A stretch of DNA of 64,000 nucleotides from Actinosynnema sp. ALI-1.44. Its GTDB lineage: Bacteria > Actinomycetota > Actinomycetes > Mycobacteriales > Pseudonocardiaceae. A model generated the notes under the pieces. It was not told the DNA's origin. It ran no database searches and saw only the letters and a program-made list of their open reading frames with translations. The DNA is taken from the NCBI RefSeq assembly GCF_001984155.1, contig NZ_MTQO01000046.1, positions 124,001 through 188,000 of the forward strand, read 5' to 3'. The position numbers were made by a program, and so were the translations under genes. Every line of letters begins with the position of its first letter. Position 1 is the stretch's first letter. Below are positions 8,212-16,561 of this stretch, one piece after another.

Positions 8212-9345
8212 TCAGGAGGCCGAGCCGCCTGCGCTGAGCATGCCGATCAGATCCTTGGCCGGGTCCTCGCTGTGCATGATCTTGTAGTACTCGGCGCCGT
8301 CCAACGCTTCCCGGGTGCTGCGCGGGAACATGGCCTGCTCGTATTCGGTGATGGCGGCTTCGACGTCGTCGGGATGCGCGGCGATGGCCTGGCCGAGTTC
8401 GGCGCCGTCGAGCATGGCGAGGTTGGCGCCTTCGCCATTGGGCGCGGTGACGTGGGCGGCGTCGCCGACGAGCGTCACTCCGGGCACCCGGTCCCACCGG
8501 TGGCCGATGGGCAGCGTGAAGTGGGGGCGGTGGATGACCCCGGTGTCGCCGTCGGTGATCAACGCGGTCAGTTCCGGTGCCCAGCCGTCGAACTCCCGCG
8601 CGATCCGGGCGGCGGCCGCGTCGGCGTCGCTGAAGTCGATGGCAGCGAACCACTCCAGTGGCTCGGCGAGCATGACGTACGTGTGCAGGGTGTCGCCGCG
8701 CTCACGGTGCGCCTGGATTCCCTTGCCCCGCATCGGCGCGCCCATGGACCCACCGCCGACTGCCTGGGCGGTGGCCGGGTGCCGCGTGTCGGCCTCGTAC
8801 AGGTAGGTCTCGATGAACGAGGTGCCGGCGTACTCGGGTGTGGCGGTGGACAGCAGTGGCCGTACCCGGGACCAGGTGCCGTCCGCGCCGACGAGCAGGT
8901 TCGTGACGATGGTGGTGCCGTTGGCGAAGGCCACCTCGTACTGGCCGTCGCCGGAGGCGCGTGTGCTGGTGACCTTGTGATCCCACCGGACGGTGTCGGC
9001 CGGAAGCGCGTCCAGCAGCATCTGCCGCAGTTCACCGCGTTGCACTTCGGGCCGTCCACCGGTGCCGTCGTCACCCTTGTCGAACAGGACGGTGCCGTCC
9101 CTGTCAAGGATGCGCATGGCCTGGCGGCCTTCCAGGATGAGGCTGTCGAACTCGTCGACCAGGTCCGCGGCCTTGATGGCGAGCTGGCCGTTGTAGTCGT
9201 GGATGTCGAGCATCCCGCCCTGTGCACGGGCCGCGGGTGAGGGCTCCGCCTCGTAGACCGTGGACGGGATGCCGTTGACGTGCAGGACGCGGGCCAGCGT
9301 GAGACCGCCGAGCCCGGCGCCGATGATCGTGACATGGGTGTTCAT
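8212..9345 (-). CDS. FAD-dependent monooxygenase (TetX/PHBH-like)
   Basis: The 377-residue flavoprotein has the N-terminal Rossmann motif GAGLGG (residues 10-15) and the second FAD motif LVGDAAHVTAPNGEGANLA, typical of class A aromatic hydroxylases. The ARAQGGMLDIH stretch and overall length resemble the TetX group that inactivates tetracyclines, but substrate cannot be assigned. A MarR gene sits 82 bases upstream on the same strand and its operator lies before that, so the pair is probably induced together by an aromatic or antibiotic-like ligand. Confidence 0.85.
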   Translation of the reverse strand: MNTHVTIIGAGLGGLTLARVLHVNGIPSTVYEAEPSPAARAQGGMLDIHDYNGQLAIKAADLVDEFDSLILEGRQAMRILDRDGTVLFDKGDDGTGGRPEVQRGELRQMLLDALPADTVRWDHKVTSTRASGDGQYEVAFANGTTIVTNLLVGADGTWSRVRPLLSTATPEYAGTSFIETYLYEADTRHPATAQAVGGGSMGAPMRGKGIQAHRERGDTLHTYVMLAEPLEWFAAIDFSDADAAAARIAREFDGWAPELTALITDGDTGVIHRPHFTLPIGHRWDRVPGVTLVGDAAHVTAPNGEGANLAMLDGAELGQAIAAHPDDVEAAITEYEQAMFPRSTREALDGAEYYKIMHSEDPAKDLIGMLSAGGSAS

Positions 9346-9427
9346 GGTGGTGCGTCCTTTTCCGGGCAGGCTCCGTCGCGCGGCGGCGAACGGCCGACGC
9401 GGCTGGGGAACTGGTGTGGATGTGCGG

Positions 9428-9871
9428 TCAGGACCGCGTGGGTCGCGGGAGTTCCGCGGTGATCTTCGTGAGCAGTGCGCGTAGTGTTGCCCGTTCGTCC
9501 TGGTCCAGCGGGGCCAGGATCGTGTCCTCGACGGCGGTCATCACGCTGTCGAACCCGGCGATGAGCTCGACGGCGACCGGTGTCGCGTACACGCGTTTGC
9601 TGCGTTCGTTGCCGCCCTCCGTGCGGCGCTCGACAAGGCCGCGGCGTTCGAGCCCTTGCAGGAGGCTCGAGACGCTCGCCGCACTCGTGCGGGTGATCTC
9701 GGCGATGTCGCGCTGGATCGAACCGGGGTGCTGGACCAGGTAGCCGAGCGCGAAACTCTGCTCGTGGCTGAGCTCCCGCTCCCGCATCCAGTCCTCGCCC
9801 GCTTTTCGCTGAGCCCATCCGATCCCGCGCATCAGGTCGAGCGTGGAGAACTCAGGCAGCGCCGCATCCAT
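9428..9871 (-). CDS. MarR-family regulator of the flavin monooxygenase
   Basis: The 147-residue winged-helix protein contains the MarR core (HEQSFALGYLVQHPGSIQRDIAE, then a recognition helix TSAASVSSLLQGLERRGLVERR). The ATG at 9871 is preferred because the frame upstream of it runs through the palindromic operator. That operator begins only 2 bases before the start codon and leaves no room for a Shine-Dalgarno site, so translation is probably leaderless. Position suggests autorepression and control of the monooxygenase. Confidence 0.85.
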   Translation of the reverse strand: MDAALPEFSTLDLMRGIGWAQRKAGEDWMRERELSHEQSFALGYLVQHPGSIQRDIAEITRTSAASVSSLLQGLERRGLVERRTEGGNERSKRVYATPVAVELIAGFDSVMTAVEDTILAPLDQDERATLRALLTKITAELPRPTRS

Positions 9872-9872
9872 A

Positions 9873-9901
9873 GTTAGAACTCTAATGGTTAGAGTTCTAA
9901 C
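9873..9901. promoter_or_regulatory. MarR operator
   Basis: A perfect 13-bp inverted repeat (GTTAGAACTCTAA, spacer TGG, TTAGAGTTCTAAC) abuts the MarR start. It is AT-rich against the local background. A repressor bound here would cover the promoter of the MarR-monooxygenase unit. Confidence 0.8.
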
Positions 9902-9916
9902 TGTCAACGAGTGGTG

Positions 9917-10387
9917 TCAAGGACGCAGGCGGCGCTCGGTGAGCGCGGCGACGGCGCCGGTGGCCTCGGCGAGGTGGTGGATCTGGTCGAGGAAGGCCGG
10001 GGCGCCGGGGCCGAGTGTCGCCCTGAGCCCGCGGTTGACCTCCGCGCGGGCACGGCGACTGGCGTAGATGGCCTCCCAGCCCCGGGAGGTGAGGTCGACC
10101 AGCCTGATCCGCTGGTCGCCCGAGGACGCGGTACGGGTGACGTAACCCTTGCGCTCCATCTCGATGACGGTCTTGGACACGCCCTGTGCGGAGATGCCCA
10201 GTTTGTCCGCGAGTTCGCCGATCGTCACAGGGCCATGCTGCAGATGTTGGACCAGGAACCCGTCCGATGGGCGCAAGTCGCCGAAGCCCGCTTGGGCGAG
10301 TGTGGCCGTCACCTGTGCCTGGGTTGTCGCGGACAGTGCGGCGAAGAGCAGCACCAAGTCCTCACTTAGGGGCTCGGGCGCGGTCAC
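9917..10387 (-). CDS. MarR-family transcriptional regulator
   Basis: The 156-residue protein has the MarR layout: a dimerisation helix, then VTIGELADKLGISAQGVSKTVIEMERKGYVTR (helix-turn-helix and wing, given here as one 30-residue block near residues 53-84) and a C-terminal helix pair. GTG at 10387 is chosen because GGAGG lies 8 bases upstream at 10396-10400; a longer frame reaches 10441 without a site. It is divergent from the FMN split-barrel gene, which it probably regulates. Confidence 0.83.
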   Translation of the reverse strand: MTAPEPLSEDLVLLFAALSATTQAQVTATLAQAGFGDLRPSDGFLVQHLQHGPVTIGELADKLGISAQGVSKTVIEMERKGYVTRTASSGDQRIRLVDLTSRGWEAIYASRRARAEVNRGLRATLGPGAPAFLDQIHHLAEATGAVAALTERRLRP

Positions 10388-10407
10388 CTCTTCAGCCTCC
10401 GATATGA

Positions 10408-10417
10408 AACCATGGTT
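10408..10417. promoter_or_regulatory. Palindrome between MarR and FMN-protein genes
   Basis: AACCATGGTT is a perfect 10-bp palindrome in the divergent spacer, followed by TTGAGCAA (10416-10423), another small inverted repeat. Either could be the MarR site. Support is positional only. Confidence 0.35.
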
Positions 10418-10452
10418 GAGCAACTTGGGTTGAACATCCACGGAGGTGCGCG

Positions 10453-10935
10453 GTGGTTGCCGGAAAGCCAGTCACGCTCGACGCGGTGACCGAGGATCTC
10501 GCCGAGATCGTCACCCGGATCATCTGGAGCACGGTCTCGACGACCGATCGGCTCGGTCGTCCGCGAACCCGGGTCATGCACCCGGTCTGGGAAATCACCG
10601 CGGAGTCCGTGGTCGGGTTCGTCGGCACCCGCCGGACGCCGGTGAAGGTCGCGCACATCGCCCGTTCGCCGTGGGTGACCTGCGCGTACTGGTCGCCCGA
10701 CCACGACGCCGCGTTCGTGGATTGCCATGTGACCTGGGTCGGGTCGGAGGCGTGGGACCGCCTCGCGGCCGGTTACGACCCGACCACCCTGTGGCCCGAC
10801 GGTCCCTCGTCGCCGGACTTCGCCGCGTGGCAGTTGCGGCCGTATCGCATCCAGATCATCCGCGGTGCCGACGTGGCCAAGGGCCTTCCCACCTCCCTGT
10901 GGACTGCGGACACGACTACGGATGTGGTGAATTAA
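10453..10935 (+). CDS. Pyridoxamine 5'-phosphate oxidase-like FMN-binding split-barrel protein
   Basis: The 160-residue protein shows the split-barrel pattern: RPRTRVMHPVWE near residue 40, then VKVAHIARSPWVTCAYWSPD and a WVGSEAWDRL segment. Members bind FMN or F420 and act as small oxidoreductases or antioxidant proteins. The start GTG at 10453 is preceded by GGAGG at 10442-10446. It is divergent from a MarR gene. The last codons lie inside a weaker copy of the 39-bp dispersed element described below. The exact reaction is unknown. Confidence 0.75.
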   Translation: MVAGKPVTLDAVTEDLAEIVTRIIWSTVSTTDRLGRPRTRVMHPVWEITAESVVGFVGTRRTPVKVAHIARSPWVTCAYWSPDHDAAFVDCHVTWVGSEAWDRLAAGYDPTTLWPDGPSSPDFAAWQLRPYRIQIIRGADVAKGLPTSLWTADTTTDVVN

Positions 10936-10950
10936 CCAGTGACGAAATAA
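10912..10950 (+). repeat. Dispersed 39-bp element, weaker fourth match
   Basis: ACTACGGA...GAATT...GTGACGAAATAA keeps the same spacing as the copies at 42001 and 45480. It spans the stop codon of the split-barrel gene, so part is coding. Confidence 0.45.
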
Positions 10951-10971
10951 CCACAGCCTAGGCTGGAGATC

Positions 10972-11712
10972 GTGGGGCAGACGCCACCGGTCGTCGAGGA
11001 GTTCGCTGCGACGCTGGCAGAACTCGGCTGGATCAGCGACGTCCTCGTCGCGGGGTCGCTGGCCACCGGCGACTACGTTCCCGGCGTGAGCGACCTGGAC
11101 CTGGTGGCCATCACGGACGGGCCGGTGGACGAACACCGGCAGGCGGCGCTCGCGGCGATCCACCGCGATATCGATGCGAACGCCGATCCCGGCCTCAACC
11201 TTGGTTGCGTCTACGTCGACGCGGCGGCGCTCCTCGACGTCGGGACGAAACACCCGACGTGGACCCACGGCCTGCTCGCCCAGCGCATCCTTTCGGGCGT
11301 CACCAGGGCGGAACTCGTACGCCACGGCTATGCGGTTCGTGGCCGTTCGCCGCAGGAGGTGCTGCCAGGTGTCAGCGACGACGACGTCCGTGCCGCGGCC
11401 AGGGCCGAGTTGAGCGGGTACTGGGCGTGGGCCGTGCGACGCCCGTGGATGTGGTTGAACCCGGCGCTCTCGGATCTGGGCCTCACCTCGATGGCACGCG
11501 CCCGCCACGCGTTGCGGACCGGCACGCTCCTCACGAAAAGTGACGCGGTCGAACAGGCCGATGCCCCCGGATGGCTGATCGAGCAGCTACGGGCCCGCCG
11601 CCGAGGTGGCGAGCTGACCTCGCCACGGCTGCGAACAGCCCTGATCGCGTGGCGCGACGCGCGCCGTACGGTCGGCTCGGTTAACTCTCCTGGGCCTGGA
11701 TTGTCGGAATAG
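10972..11712 (+). CDS. Nucleotidyltransferase-fold protein (aminoglycoside adenylyltransferase-like)
   Basis: The 246-residue protein has the polymerase-beta nucleotidyltransferase signature GSLATGDYVPGVSDLDLV near residues 27-44, with the two metal-binding aspartates (SDxD), followed by an all-helical C-terminal half as in the ANT(9)/AadA and DUF4111 group. It may adenylylate a small molecule such as an aminoglycoside, but the substrate is not predictable. The start GTG at 10972 has no Shine-Dalgarno site; a TAGGCT hexamer at 10959-10964, inside the palindrome CAGCCTAGGCTG (10954-10965), fits a -10 element for a leaderless transcript. Confidence 0.75.
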   Translation: MGQTPPVVEEFAATLAELGWISDVLVAGSLATGDYVPGVSDLDLVAITDGPVDEHRQAALAAIHRDIDANADPGLNLGCVYVDAAALLDVGTKHPTWTHGLLAQRILSGVTRAELVRHGYAVRGRSPQEVLPGVSDDDVRAAARAELSGYWAWAVRRPWMWLNPALSDLGLTSMARARHALRTGTLLTKSDAVEQADAPGWLIEQLRARRRGGELTSPRLRTALIAWRDARRTVGSVNSPGPGLSE

Positions 11713-11732
11713 TTGTCCATACTCTGCTTGAT

Positions 11733-12866
11733 ATGAACAGTCCGTATGTGACTGGTCATTGGAAACCGCTGGTGGCCGGGCGTGCGTTACCAGCTGACCT
11801 CGCCGATCACGCCTCGCCACGGCGCCCCGCCGGTGTAGCCGGGGCGTTGCTCAACCGCATGTTCGTGTATGCCAGCCCGGCGCAGGCCTTGGCGCTCCAG
11901 CCGTATGTCAGCTCCGAGCACGGAGGTTTCGTTCTGCACGGCGCCCGGGGCGGTGTTGCCACGGACCGTCCGGTGCTGATCGATCCCGCTGCGTATGAGA
12001 AGCACGTCGCCACGCCCGACGCGCCGTTCCTGCTCCCCACCGGTGGTGGTCTGCTGTCGATCGGTCTGCCGGAACTGCTCGACGACCAGTTGGCGGCCGG
12101 GGCGATCGCGGCGATCACGCCGACCAAGTTCATCGCCGCGGGTGACACGGAGTCGCTGAAGGCGGCGGCCCGTCAAGTCGCGCAACTGGGCCGTCAGGAC
12201 GTGCTGTTGCTTGCTCCGCTGGACATCTCCCTGGTGGGCCGGGCCCACATCGACGAGGTCATCGCGATTCTGGCCGACGCGGGCTGCCCGGTCGCGCTGG
12301 TGCTGGGCAGGCGGTTCGGATCGCTCGCGCAGACCGCGGACCGCGTGGTCCCGTACATCCGGCATCTGCGGCTGCTCGCGGCCACGGTCGACCTGATGCC
12401 GCTGCGGACGGACCTCACCGCCTTCGACCTGGTCGCGCACGGGGCGTTCGCCGGTGCTCTGCGCGGCGGGGGGCCGGTTCGCCGGACCGCGGACGCGTCG
12501 CCGGACGTGCTGGTCCCGGAGTTCATGGCGTGGTGGAAGGCCAGCGAACTGGTGGACCTGTTCGGCGCTCGGGAGAACTTGGCCCCGCGGTGTCCCTGCG
12601 TCGTGTGCGACGACCAGCGCCTGACACGGTTGGTCAGGGCGCACCACGCGGAAGAAGCCATGTGTCACGCGGTCGCGACCTGGGGTTCGTACGCGGGGGA
12701 CATGCTGGGGCAGCAGACCATGCGGGGGCGGGCGGAGTACTGGCGCAACCTGTGCCGCAACGCGGTCGGCTACCACGCCATGTTCACGCAGCACCTGCGA
12801 CGTGTGCGGCCACTCGTGCCACACAAGTCGATTCACGCGTGGGCGACGCTGCCGCCCTGGACGTGA
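11733..12866 (+). CDS. TGT-like (tRNA-guanine transglycosylase fold) zinc protein, function unknown
   Basis: The 377-residue protein has a TIM-barrel-like centre and a C-terminal CPCVVC motif (C287, C289, C292) with His312 beyond, resembling the CxCxxC...H zinc site of queuine/archaeosine tRNA transglycosylases and the related DpdA DNA-modifying enzymes. The spacing from the last Cys to His is 20 rather than 26, and the overall similarity is weak. The N-terminal part has SEHGGFVLHG where TGTs place substrate loops. Its 3' end overlaps the convergent gene by 34 bases. A role in nucleic-acid base exchange is a hypothesis; the fold call is moderate. Confidence 0.5.
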   Translation: MNSPYVTGHWKPLVAGRALPADLADHASPRRPAGVAGALLNRMFVYASPAQALALQPYVSSEHGGFVLHGARGGVATDRPVLIDPAAYEKHVATPDAPFLLPTGGGLLSIGLPELLDDQLAAGAIAAITPTKFIAAGDTESLKAAARQVAQLGRQDVLLLAPLDISLVGRAHIDEVIAILADAGCPVALVLGRRFGSLAQTADRVVPYIRHLRLLAATVDLMPLRTDLTAFDLVAHGAFAGALRGGGPVRRTADASPDVLVPEFMAWWKASELVDLFGARENLAPRCPCVVCDDQRLTRLVRAHHAEEAMCHAVATWGSYAGDMLGQQTMRGRAEYWRNLCRNAVGYHAMFTQHLRRVRPLVPHKSIHAWATLPPWT

Positions 12867-13477
12867 TGCCGGTAGACGCGTTCGCAGAACCGCCACCACG
12901 CGACCGTCGGCTGCCAGTCGGGCAACGGTTCGGGTTCCAGCACGATCGCGGGCGACGCGGGCGGTCCGACCGCGACCCCGATGCCGTACCAGGAGGCCTC
13001 GGCGATGGCTTCGTCCGCGTTGGCGGGCAGCTCGTCGATGACGAACATCCGGGGCAGGTAGGACGCGAACTCCGACGCGTCGGCCAGGCCGTCACGCCAC
13101 TGCGACGCGTACACCACCGCCAGGACCGGGGTGAGCACCGGCGTGAGGACCCTGGTCACGGCCGTGGCGGAGAAGCGCACCACGCCACCGGGTGCTTTCC
13201 GCAGGACACGCAGATCCGGCCCGCTGATCGACGAGACCGGCACCGGCGCGTTCGCCGGGAGGTCCATCAGGACGTCGAGCAGTTCCAGGTTGTCCACCTG
13301 GCGGAGCCCGGCCGCCTGGCGTCGTTCGTGCTCGGCCTGGTGCGTGCTGTGCACGATGGTGGCCCTGGTGCCGAAGACGCGCACGCTCGTGGAGTCCGTG
13401 GCTCGGTGTGAGAAACGGGTCCGAGGGGCGGTGTGCACCGGGCGATCCTTCCTTACCGACTGCCGGACGGTGCCCAT
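12833..13477 (-). CDS. Hypothetical protein, partner of the TGT-like gene
   Basis: The product is 214 residues or shorter; I do not recognise the family. The first 30 residues are basic and may precede the true start. The core contains LLDVLMDLPANAPVPVS, FSATAVTRVLTPVLTPVLA and a Trp-rich end (DWQPTVAWWRFCERVY). There is no signal peptide or membrane helix. The gene converges on the TGT-like gene with a 34-base overlap, an arrangement that suggests the two have travelled together. Confidence 0.55.
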   Translation of the reverse strand: MGTVRQSVRKDRPVHTAPRTRFSHRATDSTSVRVFGTRATIVHSTHQAEHERRQAAGLRQVDNLELLDVLMDLPANAPVPVSSISGPDLRVLRKAPGGVVRFSATAVTRVLTPVLTPVLAVVYASQWRDGLADASEFASYLPRMFVIDELPANADEAIAEASWYGIGVAVGPPASPAIVLEPEPLPDWQPTVAWWRFCERVYRHHVQGGSVAHA

Positions 13478-13528
13478 CGGGTGCGGGGCACAGGTGTATC
13501 GAACACCTGTTCTACCTGATGTGCAACG

Positions 13529-14203
13529 TCACTCGGAAGGGCGCTCCCGCAGGAACGCGAGGACGGCCGCGACCCGGCGGTGCACCGGTTGTTCGGCGAG
13601 TTCGAGTTTGGTGAAGATGGAGTTGACGTGTTTCTCCACAGTGGACGCGGACAGGTGCACGGCCTGCTCGATGCCCGCGTTGGTCTTGCCCTGGGCCATC
13701 TCCCTGAGCACGTCGAGTTCGCGTGGGGTGAGGGTGGCCAAGGGGGAGTCGGCGGTGCGGGTGCGCCGGGTGACGAGTGCTTCGACGACGAGCGGGTCGA
13801 CCACCGAACCGCCCTGCGCGACCTCGCGCAGGGCACGGACCAGGTCCTCGACGTCGTCGAGCCGGTCCTTGAGCAGGTAGGCGAGGCCGGCGGTGCCGTC
13901 ACGGAACAGCGCGAGGGCGTAGCTCGCGTCGGTGTGCTGGGACAGCACCGCGACGCCGGTGCCGGGGTGTTCGGCCCGGATCGCGTGCGCGGCGTCGATG
14001 CCTTCCATGTGGTGACTCGGCGGCATGCGGATATCGGTGAGCACCGCGTCCGGGCGGAGCCTGCGGACGGCGTCGCGCAGTTCGTCGGCGGTGCCGACAG
14101 CGGCGAGCACGTCCACGGCGCCGGAGTCCTCGAGGAGTCTGCGGGTGCCTTCCCGCACGAGATAGTTGTCCTCGGCGAGCACCACTCGGAGCCGCTCAGC
14201 CAT
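13529..14203 (-). CDS. NarL/LuxR-family response regulator
   Basis: The 224-residue protein has a receiver domain with phospho-acceptor Asp57 (TDIRMPP) and acidic pair ED at 11-12, and a C-terminal LuxR helix-turn-helix (LTPRELDVLREMAQGKTNAGI...STVEKHVNSIFTKL, in two blocks). It overlaps the histidine kinase gene by 8 bases and is co-transcribed downstream of it. The signal is unknown. Confidence 0.93.
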   Translation of the reverse strand: MAERLRVVLAEDNYLVREGTRRLLEDSGAVDVLAAVGTADELRDAVRRLRPDAVLTDIRMPPSHHMEGIDAAHAIRAEHPGTGVAVLSQHTDASYALALFRDGTAGLAYLLKDRLDDVEDLVRALREVAQGGSVVDPLVVEALVTRRTRTADSPLATLTPRELDVLREMAQGKTNAGIEQAVHLSASTVEKHVNSIFTKLELAEQPVHRRVAAVLAFLRERPSE

Positions 14204-16271
14204 TGTGCGCCTGGACGGGGAGTTCGGCGCACACCCTGGTGCCCGCGCCGGGAACGCTGTCCACCCGGACGCGGCCGCCGAGTGCCTCCACGCGGTCTCG
14301 CAGGTTGGTCAGTCCGTTGCCGCCGCTGCCGTCCGGGCCGAGGCCGACGCCGTCGTCACGCACCCGCACCGCCACCTTTCCGTCCTGTGTGGACAAGTCG
14401 ATGTGGGCCGTGGCCGCCTCGGCGTGTTTGACCACGTTGGTCAGTGCCTCGCAGATCACGAAGTAGGCCGCGCCTTCGATCTCGGTGCCGAGGCGTTGAT
14501 CGTAGAGCGCCGGTTCGGCGTGGACGTGCACCTCCAGCGGCATCCGGTCGGCCCGTGCCTGCACCGCGGCCACCAGTCCCTGGTCGCTGAGCACCGGCGG
14601 GTGGATGCCGTGGGCCAGTTCGCGCAGATCGGTGAGCAGTTCCCTGGCGTCGTGCTGCAGCTCGTCGAGGACGTTGTCGGCGGACCGGTCACCGCGGGCC
14701 AGTTGGTTGCGGGCCAGCCGCAGCTTCATGATCAGGGCGACGACGTGTTGCTGTGCGCCGTCGTGGATGTTGCGTTCGATCCTGCGGCGTTCGGTGTCCT
14801 GTGCCGCGACGATCCTGCTGCGGGACCGCGCCAGTTCGGTGACCTGCTCGGCGAGTTGGGTGGTGAGCTGGACGTTGGCGATCGCGGTTGCGGCCTGCGC
14901 GGCGAGGGTGTCCAGCAGTTCGCGGTCGCCCGGCTGGTAGCCGCCGGATCTGGGACCGCATTCGATGTGGCCGACGACCTCGCCGCCGCGTTCGAGCCCG
15001 ACCCGGAGCGCCGCGACGTCCGGCCCGGCCGTGGACCCGGCGACCACCACGACGTTGGGCAGCGTCACCCGGACCCACTCCGCGGCCAGTCCGCGCCACA
15101 CCGTGTCGGCCAGGTGCGGCAGCAGTTCGCCCAGGTCCACCGCCTGTTCGAGGCGGGCGCCGAACGCGGTCAGCAGCTGGTAGCGGTTCACCCGTTCGCC
15201 GAACACGAGCCGGTCGGCCAGCCGTTCGAGCACGCGGCGCAAGGGGTGGAAAACGGCGGCCGCGACGATGGTCAGCGCCACGGCCAGTTCCACCGGGACG
15301 GTGTTGCCCAGCGCGAGCCCCGGCGCGGCGGCCAGTGCGAGGTACAGCGCCGCGATGCCGAGCGACAGCACTCCGTAGGTGACAGAACGGCGGACCACCA
15401 GGTCGATGTCGTACAGCCGGTGCCGCACGATCGCGATCACGATGACGACCGGGAACAGCGACAACAGGATGGCCAGGACCGCGGTCAGCAACCGGTACCA
15501 CAAGGGGTTCCCGTCGCCGTACCACGGCGAAAGCACGGTGTAGCCCAGGAAGAACGGGCTGGTGGCGCCCAGCAGGTACACCACGAGCCGCATCCGTGCC
15601 CGGCGGGCGCGGTCGGCTTGTACGAAGCGTGCGGTCAGGACCAGGACCAGGATCGCGGAGCAAAGATAGCCAGGCAGCAGCACCTGGAGCGGTTCGGCGA
15701 GCCAGGCCAGCCACGGCACCGCGAACGGATTGACCACCTCCGGCGGTGGCACAGCCAGATAGGGCTTGAGCAGGTACGGCTCGTCGGTCGAGGTGGGGGT
15801 GGCGAGCAGCAGGATCGGCGGTATCGCCAGTTGCAGCCACACTGCCCGCAGTACCCAGCGCTGCCAGTTCCGCTCGACGGTTCCTTCCGGAAACGATGCG
15901 AGCGCCAGCGCGATGGTGATCGCCGTCAGGGTGAAGGCGAACTGGAAGACCGTGTTCGCCAGCCAGAACCATGGCCCCTGGTCGGCGGCTCGCAGGAGTC
16001 CGGCGAGCGCGAGAGCGACCGGTGTGACCGTACCCGTGACCAGCATCCGGCGGGCCTGCGGGTGGTCCGGGCGCTTGATCGCGACCCATGTCCCGACGAC
16101 GTAACCGGGTATGACGCCGAAGGCCAGCCAGCCGAACGGTCCGAGCGCTTCGTGCGGGCCGTGGACGAACGTGGCGTGCCCTTCGACCACCGCACGCCAG
16201 CCCGACACCAGCAGCCCTGCGCCGCCGAGTGACACCAGGGCGTACAGGGTGATCCTGGACCAGTTGGACAC
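14196..16271 (-). CDS. Membrane sensor histidine kinase (HisKA_3 type) with GAF-like domain
   Basis: The kinase has an N-terminal membrane region of about six to nine helices, a GAF-like cytoplasmic segment, then the HisKA_3 box DTERRRIERNIHDGAQQHVV with the phospho-acceptor His, and a HATPase domain (DDGVGLGPDGSGGNGLTNLR). It pairs with the NarL-type regulator at its 3' end. I placed the start at GTG 16271, five residues before the first membrane helix; the frame stays open to 16400, but that extension has a rare TTA codon and no family-like sequence. Either start lacks a clear ribosome-binding site. Confidence 0.88.
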   Translation of the reverse strand: MSNWSRITLYALVSLGGAGLLVSGWRAVVEGHATFVHGPHEALGPFGWLAFGVIPGYVVGTWVAIKRPDHPQARRMLVTGTVTPVALALAGLLRAADQGPWFWLANTVFQFAFTLTAITIALALASFPEGTVERNWQRWVLRAVWLQLAIPPILLLATPTSTDEPYLLKPYLAVPPPEVVNPFAVPWLAWLAEPLQVLLPGYLCSAILVLVLTARFVQADRARRARMRLVVYLLGATSPFFLGYTVLSPWYGDGNPLWYRLLTAVLAILLSLFPVVIVIAIVRHRLYDIDLVVRRSVTYGVLSLGIAALYLALAAAPGLALGNTVPVELAVALTIVAAAVFHPLRRVLERLADRLVFGERVNRYQLLTAFGARLEQAVDLGELLPHLADTVWRGLAAEWVRVTLPNVVVVAGSTAGPDVAALRVGLERGGEVVGHIECGPRSGGYQPGDRELLDTLAAQAATAIANVQLTTQLAEQVTELARSRSRIVAAQDTERRRIERNIHDGAQQHVVALIMKLRLARNQLARGDRSADNVLDELQHDARELLTDLRELAHGIHPPVLSDQGLVAAVQARADRMPLEVHVHAEPALYDQRLGTEIEGAAYFVICEALTNVVKHAEAATAHIDLSTQDGKVAVRVRDDGVGLGPDGSGGNGLTNLRDRVEALGGRVRVDSVPGAGTRVCAELPVQAHNG

Positions 16272-16561
16272 GGGAAAATTGTCGGCCGTGGCAGACCGGC
16301 TCGTCCACGTGGTGGGCCACGCACCTGCCCCGGGGTTGGCTTCTAGTACGCCGTGCGACCACGCCACGTTCCGGCCGAGGCGCGTCATCCCTAACGTCAC
16401 TCACCGTGATGGCGCGGTATCGAGTCGACGGAGGTGGAGAATGATCGTGCGACAGGGGAGTTCGCGGTTCCTGTTCACCGTTTCGGCACTCTGGGGCCTG
16501 CGGTGGCTGACCGGTCGCCGTCCGGGGTCGCCGCCCGGGTCACGGTCGGTCCGGGATTCCG

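Noticed and set aside
7951-9240. Plus-strand open frame opposite the flavin monooxygenase
   Set aside because: Composition is Gly/Val/Arg-rich with no domain, while the minus strand has intact FAD motifs.
14166-16232. Plus-strand frame of almost 690 codons opposite the histidine kinase
   Set aside because: Gln/His/Arg-rich antisense shadow; the kinase on the other strand has all expected boxes.
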